Shown: piece by piece, positions 9,500 to 17,733 of the stretch
Numbering within the stretch: the stretch's first letter is position 1
Layout: each line of letters begins with the position of its first letter
DNA from: Bosea sp. AS-1
GTDB taxonomy: Bacteria; Pseudomonadota; Alphaproteobacteria; Rhizobiales; Beijerinckiaceae
NCBI RefSeq assembly: GCF_002220095.1
Contig: NZ_CP022372.1
Coordinates: forward strand, 4,560,501 to 4,624,500
Reading direction: 5' to 3'
Length of the DNA: 64,000 bases
Program-made: the position numbers and the translations under genes
The notes under the pieces: model-generated
The model's input: only the letters and a program-made list of their open reading frames with translations
Told to the model about the DNA's origin: nothing
The model's database searches: none

Positions 9500-10433
9500 T
9501 GTCCTGCTCCTCGGCAGCACCGATGTCACGCTGGCGGTGGCGCAGGCCGTCGACGCGGTCGGCGCGCAATTGAGCAGCATCGTCACCGTCGGTGACAGTT
9601 TCTCGATCTCCTATAGCGAGAAGCGCGTCGCCAATGTTCGCAGCGCTGATCCTGCGGCATGGGCGCAGGACAAGGGAGTGCCGATCATTCCCTTCACGAC
9701 CTACGAGAATGTGCTGGAACGCCATCAGGGCAAGCTTCCGGCGATCTGTCTGGTTGCCGGCTGGTACCACATGGTGCCACGTCGCTTCCGCGAAACCTTC
9801 CCACGCGGCTGCTTCGGCTTCCATGCTTCGTTGCTTCCGAAGCTTCGGGGCGGCGCGCCTCTCAACTGGGCCATTCTGTCCGGTGCGAAAGAAACCGGCG
9901 TGACCTTGTTCGAGATGGCCGATGGCGTCGATACCGGCTTGATATTCGGCCAGGAGTCATTCCCGATCGCGCCCAATGCCATGATCGGTGATCTCGTGGT
10001 CGCATCACGCGATGCATGCGCGACTCTGACGATGCGTCATCTCGCGGCACTGCTCGACGGCAACGCAAAGGGGCGCCCTCAGGAGGGTGAGGCGAGCTAC
10101 GGCTTACAGCGCATGCCTGATGATGGGCGAATTGATTGGGCGCAATCGCGTCTGGAGATCGACAGGCTGGTCCGGGCCGTCAGCCGTCCCTATCCGGGAG
10201 CCTTCACGACGCTGGGCGAGGACCGGATCCAGATCTGGGCGACCCGAATACCGGACGAAGTGCCGCTCGTCCTCGGTGCACCCGGTCAGATCGTCATGCT
10301 CCCGGATTTCGATCTACCGGGCGTCGTCACCCGTGACGGCCTGCTGTTGATCGAAGACGCGACCTTCCCGGACGGCTCCGGCTGCCTCGACAAGCTGCGG
10401 AAGGCGGGGCACAAACGCTTCGCGCCCCGTTAG
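9489..10433 (+). CDS. Formyltransferase-family protein, likely sugar N-formyltransferase
   Basis: The 314-residue protein has the N10-formyl-tetrahydrofolate transferase fold with FHASLLPKLRGGAPLNW (111-127) and GVDTG (146-150, D148), followed by an Fmt-like C-terminal domain. In the classical Asn-x-His-Asp catalytic triad the Asn is replaced by Gly110 (GFH), whereas the real Fmt of this window (59963-60892) has N-L-H. Next to a sugar aminotransferase, the simplest reading is formylation of a nucleotide amino sugar. A different acyl donor, or weak activity, is possible because of the Asn change. Start ATG 9489 lies inside the end of the previous gene, implying translational coupling. Confidence 0.75.
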   Translation: MPASVLLLGSTDVTLAVAQAVDAVGAQLSSIVTVGDSFSISYSEKRVANVRSADPAAWAQDKGVPIIPFTTYENVLERHQGKLPAICLVAGWYHMVPRRFRETFPRGCFGFHASLLPKLRGGAPLNWAILSGAKETGVTLFEMADGVDTGLIFGQESFPIAPNAMIGDLVVASRDACATLTMRHLAALLDGNAKGRPQEGEASYGLQRMPDDGRIDWAQSRLEIDRLVRAVSRPYPGAFTTLGEDRIQIWATRIPDEVPLVLGAPGQIVMLPDFDLPGVVTRDGLLLIEDATFPDGSGCLDKLRKAGHKRFAPR

Positions 10434-10462
10434 ACCAGAAGCCCCGTCAGGCCGACTTCAAG

Positions 10463-11638
10463 ATGTCCTCAGCCATCGCCATCACCTGCCAAGGAGTCTC
10501 GAAGCGCTTCGCGCTCGTCGACGGCGGCAGCGCGTGGCGACTTGCTTTCGGCGCCAGCAAGGACGTCCCGGTCTACCAAGCCCTGCATGACATCAGCTTC
10601 ACCGTCCCGAAGGGGCAGTTCGTCGGCGTGCTCGGCCGCAACGGCGCCGGCAAATCGACCCTGCTGCGGGTGGTCGGCGGCGTCTATGCCGCTGATGAGG
10701 GCCGCGTCGCCGTGAACGGCGCCATGTCGGCGATCTACGAACTCGGCCTCGTCGGCAACCCGGAGCTAACCGGGCGAGCCTATGCCGACCGCCTGCTGAC
10801 CGTCCATGGCTTCTCGCGGCGCGAGCGGGCCGAGATGATCGCCGACATCCACGATTTTTCCGAGTTGGGCGACCGTTTCGAAGATCCGGTCCTGACCTAT
10901 TCTGCAGGCATGACGGCGCGCCTGTTCTTCGCGACCGCGACCGCCGGCAGCTACGATGTCTATTTGCTCGACGAGATCCTCTCGGTCGGCGACCAGCATT
11001 TCCAGGCGAAATGCTGGCGTCGCCTGCGCGATCGCATTTCCGGCGGCGCCTCCGGCGTGCTCGTCACGCATGATTGGAGCGCCATCGTCCGGATGTGCGA
11101 GACAGCCTATGTCCTCGACAAGGGCAAGGTAACCTTCGGTGGTCCGGCAGAACGGGCGGCGCGACTCTATCTCTACGGCGAGGACGCGCGTGAAGCGCAC
11201 CATGCCGGCATCGCAAAATTGCTATCGCGGCCGCAGACGCCCATCGCGGCGACAGCGGGCAAAGATCTCGACATCACGGTCGATGTGCTGGTCGAAACAG
11301 CAGCCGAGGTCGGCTGCACATTCGTGATCGAGCGTTTGCAGCCGGGCTTCGGCTGGGAGACCGCCCTGATGTCGCGGGACGTGGCCCCCATTGGATCACA
11401 CCCCGGTGAATACCAGCTCGCCATCAGGGTTCCCAAGCTGCCGCTCGAGCCCGGCAGCTACCAGATCAGCCTCCATCTGGTGATGCCGGATCGCGATGTG
11501 CCGGGACGGCGCATCATCCTCGATGGCTGGTCCTGGCTGAACGGCAACGGGCTTTCGCTCGACATCGTCGGTGACGCTATGCCAGGGGCGGCCTTGCCTT
11601 TGCACTGGCGTGTCGGAGCTACTGAAGCGATCGCATGA
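10463..11638 (+). CDS. Polysaccharide ABC exporter ATP-binding subunit A (Wzt-like)
   Basis: The 391-residue cytoplasmic ATPase couples ATP hydrolysis to glycan export. Walker A is GRNGAGKST (58-66), the signature YSAGM (146-150), Walker B VYLLDE (166-171) and the H-loop His203, so all catalytic elements are intact. Residues from about 245 form a beta-rich C-terminal domain, as in Wzt proteins that read the end of an O-antigen chain. It overlaps the next ATPase by ATGA. Two different ATPases followed by one permease suggest a heteromeric nucleotide-binding pair. Confidence 0.9.
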   Translation: MSSAIAITCQGVSKRFALVDGGSAWRLAFGASKDVPVYQALHDISFTVPKGQFVGVLGRNGAGKSTLLRVVGGVYAADEGRVAVNGAMSAIYELGLVGNPELTGRAYADRLLTVHGFSRRERAEMIADIHDFSELGDRFEDPVLTYSAGMTARLFFATATAGSYDVYLLDEILSVGDQHFQAKCWRRLRDRISGGASGVLVTHDWSAIVRMCETAYVLDKGKVTFGGPAERAARLYLYGEDAREAHHAGIAKLLSRPQTPIAATAGKDLDITVDVLVETAAEVGCTFVIERLQPGFGWETALMSRDVAPIGSHPGEYQLAIRVPKLPLEPGSYQISLHLVMPDRDVPGRRIILDGWSWLNGNGLSLDIVGDAMPGAALPLHWRVGATEAIA

Positions 11639-12876
11639 CGGCTGCTCCAAAAAGAATGGACGCGCATGTCAGCGTTCGCAACGTCTCCAAGACCTTCTCG
11701 CTGGCCGAGCTCGGCAGTGGACCGGTGTCGCTCCGTGAAGCGCTCCGCACTGGCAAGCGCGTCACGACCTTGCGCGAGGTGCGTGCGCTGCAGGAGGTGT
11801 CGCTCGAAATCCGTGAAGGCGAACGCATCGGCATCATCGGCCGCAACGGAGCCGGCAAGACCACGCTGCTTTCGATGCTGGCGGGGATCACCGAACCCTC
11901 GGCCGGCCAGATCGAAATCACCGGCGACGTCCACGCGATGCTGACGATCGGAGCCGTGCTCCGCGACGAGGCGACGGGCCGGGAAAACATCTATCTCGAC
12001 GGCGCCGTGCACGGCAAAACCCGCGACGAGATCGAAGCCCATGTCGAGGAGGTGATCGCCTTCTCCGAACTCGGCGAATTCATCGACCGCCCGGTGCGGA
12101 CCTATTCCTCCGGCATGAAGGCGCGCCTCGCCTTCTCGATGGGTGCCTTCATCGAACCGGACGTGCTCATTATTGACGAGACGCTTTCGGTTGGCGATGC
12201 CTTCTTCGCGGCCAAGGCCGCCAAACGCATGAAGGAGATCACCGCTCAAGGCCGGATCGTCATCGTGGTCAGCCATGCGCTCGGTGTTATCGATGAGATC
12301 TGCAGCCGATGCCTTTGGCTCGATCAGGGAAAACTCGTTATGGATGGCCCGGCGAGAGAGGTGACCAAGGCCTATGAGAAGGCCGTCGCCCAGGCCGACG
12401 AAGCAGAGCTGGCAGCCAAATTCGGACGGGGGACCACTTTGGCACGCCGAACGGAAGCCGGCCGCCTGACCGATGTTCGCCTCGATCAGGACGGTATGGC
12501 GGTCACCGCCAGCGCGCGCGTCCTGGTGCCGCTGCGTCTATCGGCAAGCGGTCAACTCACGCTGGCCCAGAGAGCGAGCGACCTCTGCCTGTCGATCCTC
12601 CGGGTCGACGGGCGGAGGATTCTCGAAAGACGCCTCTCGCAAGATGCTGCTCGCCTGCCTGCGAGCGGACCGTTCGACGTCTCGGTCACCTTCGATCCGC
12701 TGATCCTCGGCGCCGGCCTCTATCGTTTCGAGTTGACGCTGCTTGACGAGCACGGGCCGGTCGACGCAATCCATCGCGTCATCGAGATCGTCGACGAGGC
12801 AGGTCAGTTCGGTGGCGCGCCGCTCCTGCTATACCCACCAATCATCACGGCGACGCCGAAGGGAGAGATTTCATGA
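11635..12876 (+). CDS. Polysaccharide ABC exporter ATP-binding subunit B (Wzt-like)
   Basis: The 413-residue ATPase starts at ATG 11635 inside the stop of subunit A (ATGA). It has Walker A GRNGAGKTT (69-77), signature YSSGM (157-161), Walker B LIIDE (178-182) and H-loop His214, all intact. It also has a C-terminal beta-rich extension from about residue 255 that differs from that of subunit A, so each ATPase may bind a different glycan feature. It overlaps the permease gene by ATGA as well, so the three genes should be made in fixed ratio. An alternative is that one ATPase serves a permease elsewhere. Confidence 0.9.
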   Translation: MTAAPKRMDAHVSVRNVSKTFSLAELGSGPVSLREALRTGKRVTTLREVRALQEVSLEIREGERIGIIGRNGAGKTTLLSMLAGITEPSAGQIEITGDVHAMLTIGAVLRDEATGRENIYLDGAVHGKTRDEIEAHVEEVIAFSELGEFIDRPVRTYSSGMKARLAFSMGAFIEPDVLIIDETLSVGDAFFAAKAAKRMKEITAQGRIVIVVSHALGVIDEICSRCLWLDQGKLVMDGPAREVTKAYEKAVAQADEAELAAKFGRGTTLARRTEAGRLTDVRLDQDGMAVTASARVLVPLRLSASGQLTLAQRASDLCLSILRVDGRRILERRLSQDAARLPASGPFDVSVTFDPLILGAGLYRFELTLLDEHGPVDAIHRVIEIVDEAGQFGGAPLLLYPPIITATPKGEIS

Positions 12877-13664
12877 CGCTCGCGGGGTTTGACCGGCGAG
12901 ACTATGGGATGCTCCTCAGCCTGTTCCGGATGGCGCTGAGCGACCGTTTCCTTGGCTCCGCCCTCGGCCTGGTCTGGGCCGTGCTCTCGCCGCTGATGCT
13001 GATGGGCATCTTCGTCTTCGTCTTCACCTTCGTGTTCCCGAGCCGGTTGCCGGGGCGCGAGGGAGCCCTCCCCTTCGTCATCTGGCTGATCAGTGGCTAT
13101 GGACCCTGGCTCGGCATCAACGAGGGACTGAGCTCGGCCACCAGCTCGGTCACCAGCAATGCCGGCATCGTCAAGAACATCGCCTTCAAATCGGAACTCC
13201 TGCCGGTGGTCGGCGCCATGCTCGGCCTGGTACCGCTCGGCGTCGGCCTAAGCCTGGTCGTGATCCTCAAATTCGTCTCGGGCGAAGGGCTGAGCTGGAC
13301 AGTGGTCGCCCTGCCGGCCGTGATCGTGCTGCAGTTGCTCTTCGTCTCGGGTGTCGGCCTGTTCCTCTCGGCGCTCAACGTGTTCGTGCGGGATACGGCG
13401 CTGGCCCTGCCGAGCGTGCTCACGATCGTGCTGTTCGCGTCGCCGATCTTCTATCCGCTCTCGGCCTACCCGGCCGCGATCCGGGCGATCCTGATCTTCA
13501 ACCCGTTCTATGTGCTCGCCGAGTGCTATCGCGCTCCGCTCCTCGCCAACAGCTTGCCGCCCGTCTGGATGCTGGCCTATCTCGCAGTGTTTTCGAGCGC
13601 GCTGATCGCCGGCGGGCTCTGGTGGTTCCGACGCCTGAAATCCTTCTTCGACACGCGGTTGTGA
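12873..13664 (+). CDS. ABC-2 type polysaccharide export permease (Wzm-like)
   Basis: The 263-residue inner-membrane protein has about six hydrophobic segments and the ABC-2 permease pattern, including RFLGSALGLVWAVLSPL near residues 25-41 and the FASPIFYPLSAYP loop. Such permeases dimerise and form the channel for lipid-linked glycan export with Wzt-type ATPases. It is the only permease in the run and is coupled by overlap to subunit B upstream and to the WbqC-like gene downstream (GTGA). Confidence 0.9.
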   Translation: MTLAGFDRRDYGMLLSLFRMALSDRFLGSALGLVWAVLSPLMLMGIFVFVFTFVFPSRLPGREGALPFVIWLISGYGPWLGINEGLSSATSSVTSNAGIVKNIAFKSELLPVVGAMLGLVPLGVGLSLVVILKFVSGEGLSWTVVALPAVIVLQLLFVSGVGLFLSALNVFVRDTALALPSVLTIVLFASPIFYPLSAYPAAIRAILIFNPFYVLAECYRAPLLANSLPPVWMLAYLAVFSSALIAGGLWWFRRLKSFFDTRL

Positions 13665-14368
13665 GTGCGGCCGTGTCAGGTCTCACCGCTATCCATCAGC
13701 CCAATTTCTTCCCGTGGATGGGCTATTTCGACAAGATCCGGCGCGCCGACTCCTTCGTCTTCCTCGATGCCGTCGACTATCCGCGCTCGGGTTCGGGTGG
13801 CATGGGCTCGTGGTGCAACCGGGTTCGTCTGAACATCCAAGCCGAAGCAAGATGGATCACCTGTCCTGTGAAACGGATGGGTCTCGGAGCTCCGATCAAT
13901 CAGGTCTTGATCGATGATGATCAGCCCTGGCGAAGCAAGCTCCTGCGCACGCTCGACGCGAATTATCGAAAGGCCCCGCGATACGCTGAAGCGATGGCCG
14001 TGCTCCAGCCGTTGATCCAATTGCCACAGACACATCTCAGCACCTTCAACATCACTGTCATCAAGACCATCGCTGCCGAATTGGGATTGAAGACCCGCTT
14101 CCTGCTCCAGTCCAATCTACCAAGCGAGGGCAAGGCGACGGAGCTTCTGACGTCGCTCGTCCGCGCGGCCGGAGGCAACGCCTACCTCGCTGGTGGCGGA
14201 GCCGGCGGATACCAGCAGGATGCCCTCTTCTCCAGCCATGGGATCGAACTCGTCTACCAGGAGTTCTCGCCGCGCCCTTACGGCGACGCAACACGCTTCA
14301 TTGCAGGCCTGTCGATCATCGACTACCTGATGCATGACGGACGCCCCCTCGACGCCTTCATGGAGTAA
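13661..14368 (+). CDS. WbqC-like family protein
   Basis: The 235-residue protein matches the WbqC family by its N-terminal pattern AIHQPNFFPWMGYFDKI and by AGGGAGGYQQ near residue 180. The family is found in O-antigen and capsule loci and its reaction is not settled; an aminoacyl or related sugar modification is a common guess. I place the start at GTG 13661, which overlaps the permease stop as GTGA; a second in-frame GTG at 13673 is possible. The gene is followed four bases later by a GNAT acetyltransferase, so both likely decorate the exported glycan. Confidence 0.75.
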   Translation: MSAAVSGLTAIHQPNFFPWMGYFDKIRRADSFVFLDAVDYPRSGSGGMGSWCNRVRLNIQAEARWITCPVKRMGLGAPINQVLIDDDQPWRSKLLRTLDANYRKAPRYAEAMAVLQPLIQLPQTHLSTFNITVIKTIAAELGLKTRFLLQSNLPSEGKATELLTSLVRAAGGNAYLAGGGAGGYQQDALFSSHGIELVYQEFSPRPYGDATRFIAGLSIIDYLMHDGRPLDAFME

Positions 14369-14372
14369 CTTT

Positions 14373-14894
14373 GTGCTTGCCGGGACCAAGGTCGCGCTGA
14401 CTGCACTGCGCCGAGACGACGCCGAAACCCTGCTCGGCTGGATCAACGATCCCGCGACCGTCAGATTCAACGCGCCCTTCGCGCCTGTGCATGAGCCGGC
14501 GCATCTCGATTGGTTCGAGCGTGTGACGGCGGACTCGGCGCGCATCATTTTCGGCATCCGCGATGTCGTAACCATGCGCTTGGTCGGCGTCGTGCAACTG
14601 GTCGATATCCACCCGATCCACCGCAGCGCCGAGCTGATCATCCGGATCGGAAGCGATGGGGATCGAGGCCAGGGCTACGGCACCGAAGCGGTCCGCCTCG
14701 CTGCGTCCTTCGCCTTTCGCGACCGCAATCTGCAACGCGTCTCACTGAAGGTCTTCGCTGACAACGCCAGAGCGATCCGTGCCTACGAGAAGGCCGGCCT
14801 GCAACAGGAAGGCGTTCTCCGTCGAGCGGCCTTCATCGATGGCCGCTGGTGTGACGAGGTCGTGATGGCGATCCTGGCGAATCCCCTCCCATGA
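14373..14894 (+). CDS. GNAT-family N-acetyltransferase (RimJ/RimL-like)
   Basis: The 173-residue protein transfers an acyl group from acyl-CoA to an amine. The acetyl-CoA binding loop GDRGQGYGTEAV and the ending segment NARAIRAYEKAGLQQEG are typical of the family. GTG 14373 has GGAG (14362-14365) seven bases upstream and lies just after the WbqC stop; an ATG at 14334 would overlap WbqC by 35 bases. In this context the substrate is probably the sugar amine made by the DegT-type enzyme, as for PseH-like acetyltransferases, but a protein substrate cannot be ruled out. Confidence 0.8.
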   Translation: MLAGTKVALTALRRDDAETLLGWINDPATVRFNAPFAPVHEPAHLDWFERVTADSARIIFGIRDVVTMRLVGVVQLVDIHPIHRSAELIIRIGSDGDRGQGYGTEAVRLAASFAFRDRNLQRVSLKVFADNARAIRAYEKAGLQQEGVLRRAAFIDGRWCDEVVMAILANPLP

Positions 14895-15643
14895 CGCAGC
14901 TGTCGGAAGGGTTCGAGGAATTCACCGAGATAGGCTTTCGCGAGTTGTTGCTGGGCCTGAAAGCCGGGGGGTATCGCTTCGCCCGCTATGGCGAGGAAGC
15001 AGCCGATCGCCACGTCATCTGGCGGCATGACGTTGACAATTCCATGCACCGAGCGGCCAGGCTCGCCGAAATCGAAGCACGGGAAGGCGCGACCGCGACC
15101 TATTTCGTCAATCCGCGCTGCGCCTTTTACAATCTGCTCGAGCCCGAAATCGCGCAGGTTCTCGAGCGAATCAAAGGATTGGGCCATGAGATTGGCCTAC
15201 ATTTCGATGCAGGGGCCTATGGCATCTCGACCTGGACCGCCGCAGAGATCGAGAAAGCGCTCTCCCGCGAACGCCTAATCCTCGAGACGATCCTCGGCAC
15301 ACCGATCCGATGCGTCAGCTGGCACAATCCGGACCTGTCGAACCTACTCGAGTTCGACGCTGACCGCATCGGTGGCCTGTGCAACGCGTATAGTGCGCTT
15401 CTGCGGCGCGACTATACCTACTGTTCCGACTCGAACGGTTATTGGCGTTTCCAGCCGATGCCCGATGTGATCGCCGCCGGCCATCCGCGACTGCATCTCC
15501 TGACCCACCCCGAGTGGTGGACTCCGGACCCGATGCCGCCGTCCGAGCGCATCGACCGCGCCATCATGGGACGGGCGCGGGCCGTGCGTCGCGATTACGA
15601 CGCCCTGCTCGCTCGCGGCGGGCGTCGTAACATTACGACATAA
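14891..15643 (+). CDS. Polysaccharide-deacetylase-like protein
   Basis: The 250-residue protein shows the NodB-type start motif WRHDVDNS (HDVD at 46-49), and the barrel strand TATYFVNP. The second metal motif, usually H-S/T-x-x-H, reads LHFDAG (103-108) here, so metal binding may differ from classical deacetylases. The gene overlaps the acetyltransferase by ATGA and is the last of the plus-strand run. No signal peptide is visible, so it should act in the cytoplasm, perhaps on a nucleotide or lipid-linked sugar. Deacetylase activity is likely but not proven. Confidence 0.7.
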   Translation: MTQLSEGFEEFTEIGFRELLLGLKAGGYRFARYGEEAADRHVIWRHDVDNSMHRAARLAEIEAREGATATYFVNPRCAFYNLLEPEIAQVLERIKGLGHEIGLHFDAGAYGISTWTAAEIEKALSRERLILETILGTPIRCVSWHNPDLSNLLEFDADRIGGLCNAYSALLRRDYTYCSDSNGYWRFQPMPDVIAAGHPRLHLLTHPEWWTPDPMPPSERIDRAIMGRARAVRRDYDALLARGGRRNITT

Positions 15644-15661
15644 CGCTGATTCAGCTTCAGC

Positions 15662-16726
15662 TCAGGCGCCGTATTTCCGCACATCGGGCACGAAATGCGC
15701 GTGGCTCATCATGCAGCGCATGATGGTCGGCTTGTTCGCCTTCGTCCATTCGACCGTGCGGCGGATGCCCTCCTCATGCGGCACCTGCGCCACGAAGCCG
15801 AGCTTCTCGCGGGCCTTGTCGGTGGCGGCGAAGCGCTGGCCCGAGCGGTCCCAGTCGCGGGCCGGGGTCAGTGCGATCGGCGTCGTGTTGCCGGTCGCCG
15901 CGTTGATACGCTCGGCGAGCTCGCGGATCGAGATTTCGGCGCCCGAGCCGAGGTTGTAGATCTCGCCCGGTTCGCCCCTGAGACCGCAGGCCATGAGGCC
16001 GCGCGCCATGTCCTCGACGAAGATGAAGTCGCGGGTGGCAATGCCGCCGTTCTCGACCGGCAGAGCCTCGCCATGCAGCGACTTCCAGATGAAGGTCGGC
16101 GTCACGTTGCGCCAGACCGTCGCCGGCGTGCCGCGCCAGCGGCCGGCGCCCAGGATCTCGCCCGGCCCGTAGACGTTCTGGAAGCGCGCCTTGACGAAGG
16201 GCAGCCCATGCCGGGTGAAATAGTAGTTCCCGTACATCTCGCCGATCAGCTTCGAGATCGAGTACGGGCTGTCGTGGAAGAGCGAGACCGGAGCGTCCTC
16301 GGTGGTCGCGCTGGCACCGTCGAAGGTCTTGGCCGCGACCGCGCAGCCGGCCGCCGAATAGACCACCTTCTTCAGCGACTTGATGTCCTTCAGGCGCTCG
16401 AACAGCTTCAGCGTGGTCAGCGTGTTGTTCTCGTGATCCATCAGCGGGTCGTGGATCGACGACTGGTTCCCGTGGAAGCAGGCGAGGTGGTAGGCGTAGT
16501 CGAGATCATTATCGAGCTCGGCCAGGATGCGATCGCTGGTGATCGGCCCCGAAACCAGCTTCACCGCCGGATCATCCGGGACGTTGACCGGATCGGCCGA
16601 GAGGAAGTTGTCGACGATCGTCAGCTTGCGCGGCTTCTCGCGCAGGATCTGCTTGACGAGGTTGGAGCCGACGAAGCCGGCGCCGCCGACCACCAGCACG
16701 TTCTTGCCAGCGAAGCTTTCGGTCAT
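15662..16726 (-). CDS. NAD-dependent epimerase/dehydratase (SDR)
   Basis: The 354-residue extended SDR has GGAGFVGS (14-21), YSAAGCAV in place of the usual Ser/Thr strand, and the YSISK catalytic Tyr-Lys (155-159). It probably epimerises or dehydrates an NDP-sugar of the locus. It is the last gene of a minus-strand run that begins with the asparagine-synthetase-like gene at 24008. It converges on the deacetylase-like gene with only 18 bases between stops, and it is less related to the next two SDRs than they are to each other. Confidence 0.85.
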   Translation of the reverse strand: MTESFAGKNVLVVGGAGFVGSNLVKQILREKPRKLTIVDNFLSADPVNVPDDPAVKLVSGPITSDRILAELDNDLDYAYHLACFHGNQSSIHDPLMDHENNTLTTLKLFERLKDIKSLKKVVYSAAGCAVAAKTFDGASATTEDAPVSLFHDSPYSISKLIGEMYGNYYFTRHGLPFVKARFQNVYGPGEILGAGRWRGTPATVWRNVTPTFIWKSLHGEALPVENGGIATRDFIFVEDMARGLMACGLRGEPGEIYNLGSGAEISIRELAERINAATGNTTPIALTPARDWDRSGQRFAATDKAREKLGFVAQVPHEEGIRRTVEWTKANKPTIMRCMMSHAHFVPDVRKYGA

Positions 16727-16781
16727 GGGAAATGTCCGTTTGGAAGATGGGGGGCGGAGCGAACCCGTCAGGCGAAGGCGA

Positions 16782-17723
16782 TCAGGCCTTCGCCGGCGGC
16801 GCCTTGAGGTGGCTGTAGATCGCGGTGACGCCGTGCTGGTCGTACCAGGCCAGCATCCGCCGGATGGTCTGCTCGAAGGAGTAGCGCGGCTTCCAGCCGA
16901 AGGTCTCGATCGTCTTCGACGGGTCGAGCACGACGGCGGGCACGTCGTCGGCGCCGGGCTCCACCTCCGGCACCGGCTCCGAGAGCGTGATGCCGAGATG
17001 GTCGACGACGATGTCGAAGATCTCCTTGATGGTATGGCCGGTGCCGGTCGAGACGTTGAACACGCCGGTCGGCGCGCCGTCCGCCATCACCACGTCCATG
17101 ACCGAGAAGAAGTCGTCCATGTCGACGAAGTCGCGCACGGTCTTGGAGCAGAAGCAGCCCTTGCCGGCCTTCAGGCGGGTGTAGAAGGTCGGGATCGGGC
17201 CGATGGCCAGGCGCGGGCCGGTGACGTTGGCGAGCCGCAGCGAGACGAAGGGCAGGCCCGACATGGCGAGGTAGTTCTCGCCGGCCTGCTTCGAGATGCC
17301 GTAGCTGGTGAAGGGGCGCGCCGGGGCATCCGCCGGGATCGGCACGATTTCCGGCCTGCCATAGCCGAGCGCCGTGTGGAAGTTCACGAAGCGCCGGACG
17401 CCGGCCGCCTTCGCCGCCTCGACGACCTGGATCGTGCCCTCGACATTGGTGCGCGTATCCTCGAGCCAGTCATCCGGGTCCTTGTAGGCCGCGGCCGAAT
17501 GGACGACGTGGCTCGGCTTGAACTCGGCGAAGAGGCGATCGAGCAACGCACGATCCTCGACCCGCCCCTCGACCACGCGCATCGCCGGGTGGGCTTCCGG
17601 CAGGGAGCCACGTTGGCCAGTGGCGAAGTTGTCGAGCACGAGAACCTCGTGCCCGCCCTCGAGATAGCGCTCGGTCAGGTTCGAGCCGAGGCAGCCCGCC
17701 CCGCCGGTGATCATGATACGCAT
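16782..17723 (-). CDS. NAD-dependent epimerase/dehydratase, paralogue A
   Basis: The 313-residue SDR starts at ATG 17723 (MRIMITGGAGCLGSN). It has the nucleotide-binding GGAGCLGS at 7-14 and the YGISK catalytic pair near residue 146. The Ser/Thr catalytic strand reads NFHTALGYG. It shares with its upstream neighbour the HxAAxYKDPxDW segment and a C-terminal YxHLK tail, so the two are probably duplicates. The short 10-base gap indicates one transcript. The substrate is an NDP-hexose by family; epimerase or reductase cannot be decided. Confidence 0.85.
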   Translation of the reverse strand: MRIMITGGAGCLGSNLTERYLEGGHEVLVLDNFATGQRGSLPEAHPAMRVVEGRVEDRALLDRLFAEFKPSHVVHSAAAYKDPDDWLEDTRTNVEGTIQVVEAAKAAGVRRFVNFHTALGYGRPEIVPIPADAPARPFTSYGISKQAGENYLAMSGLPFVSLRLANVTGPRLAIGPIPTFYTRLKAGKGCFCSKTVRDFVDMDDFFSVMDVVMADGAPTGVFNVSTGTGHTIKEIFDIVVDHLGITLSEPVPEVEPGADDVPAVVLDPSKTIETFGWKPRYSFEQTIRRMLAWYDQHGVTAIYSHLKAPPAKA

Positions 17724-17733
17724 ATGATCCGCC

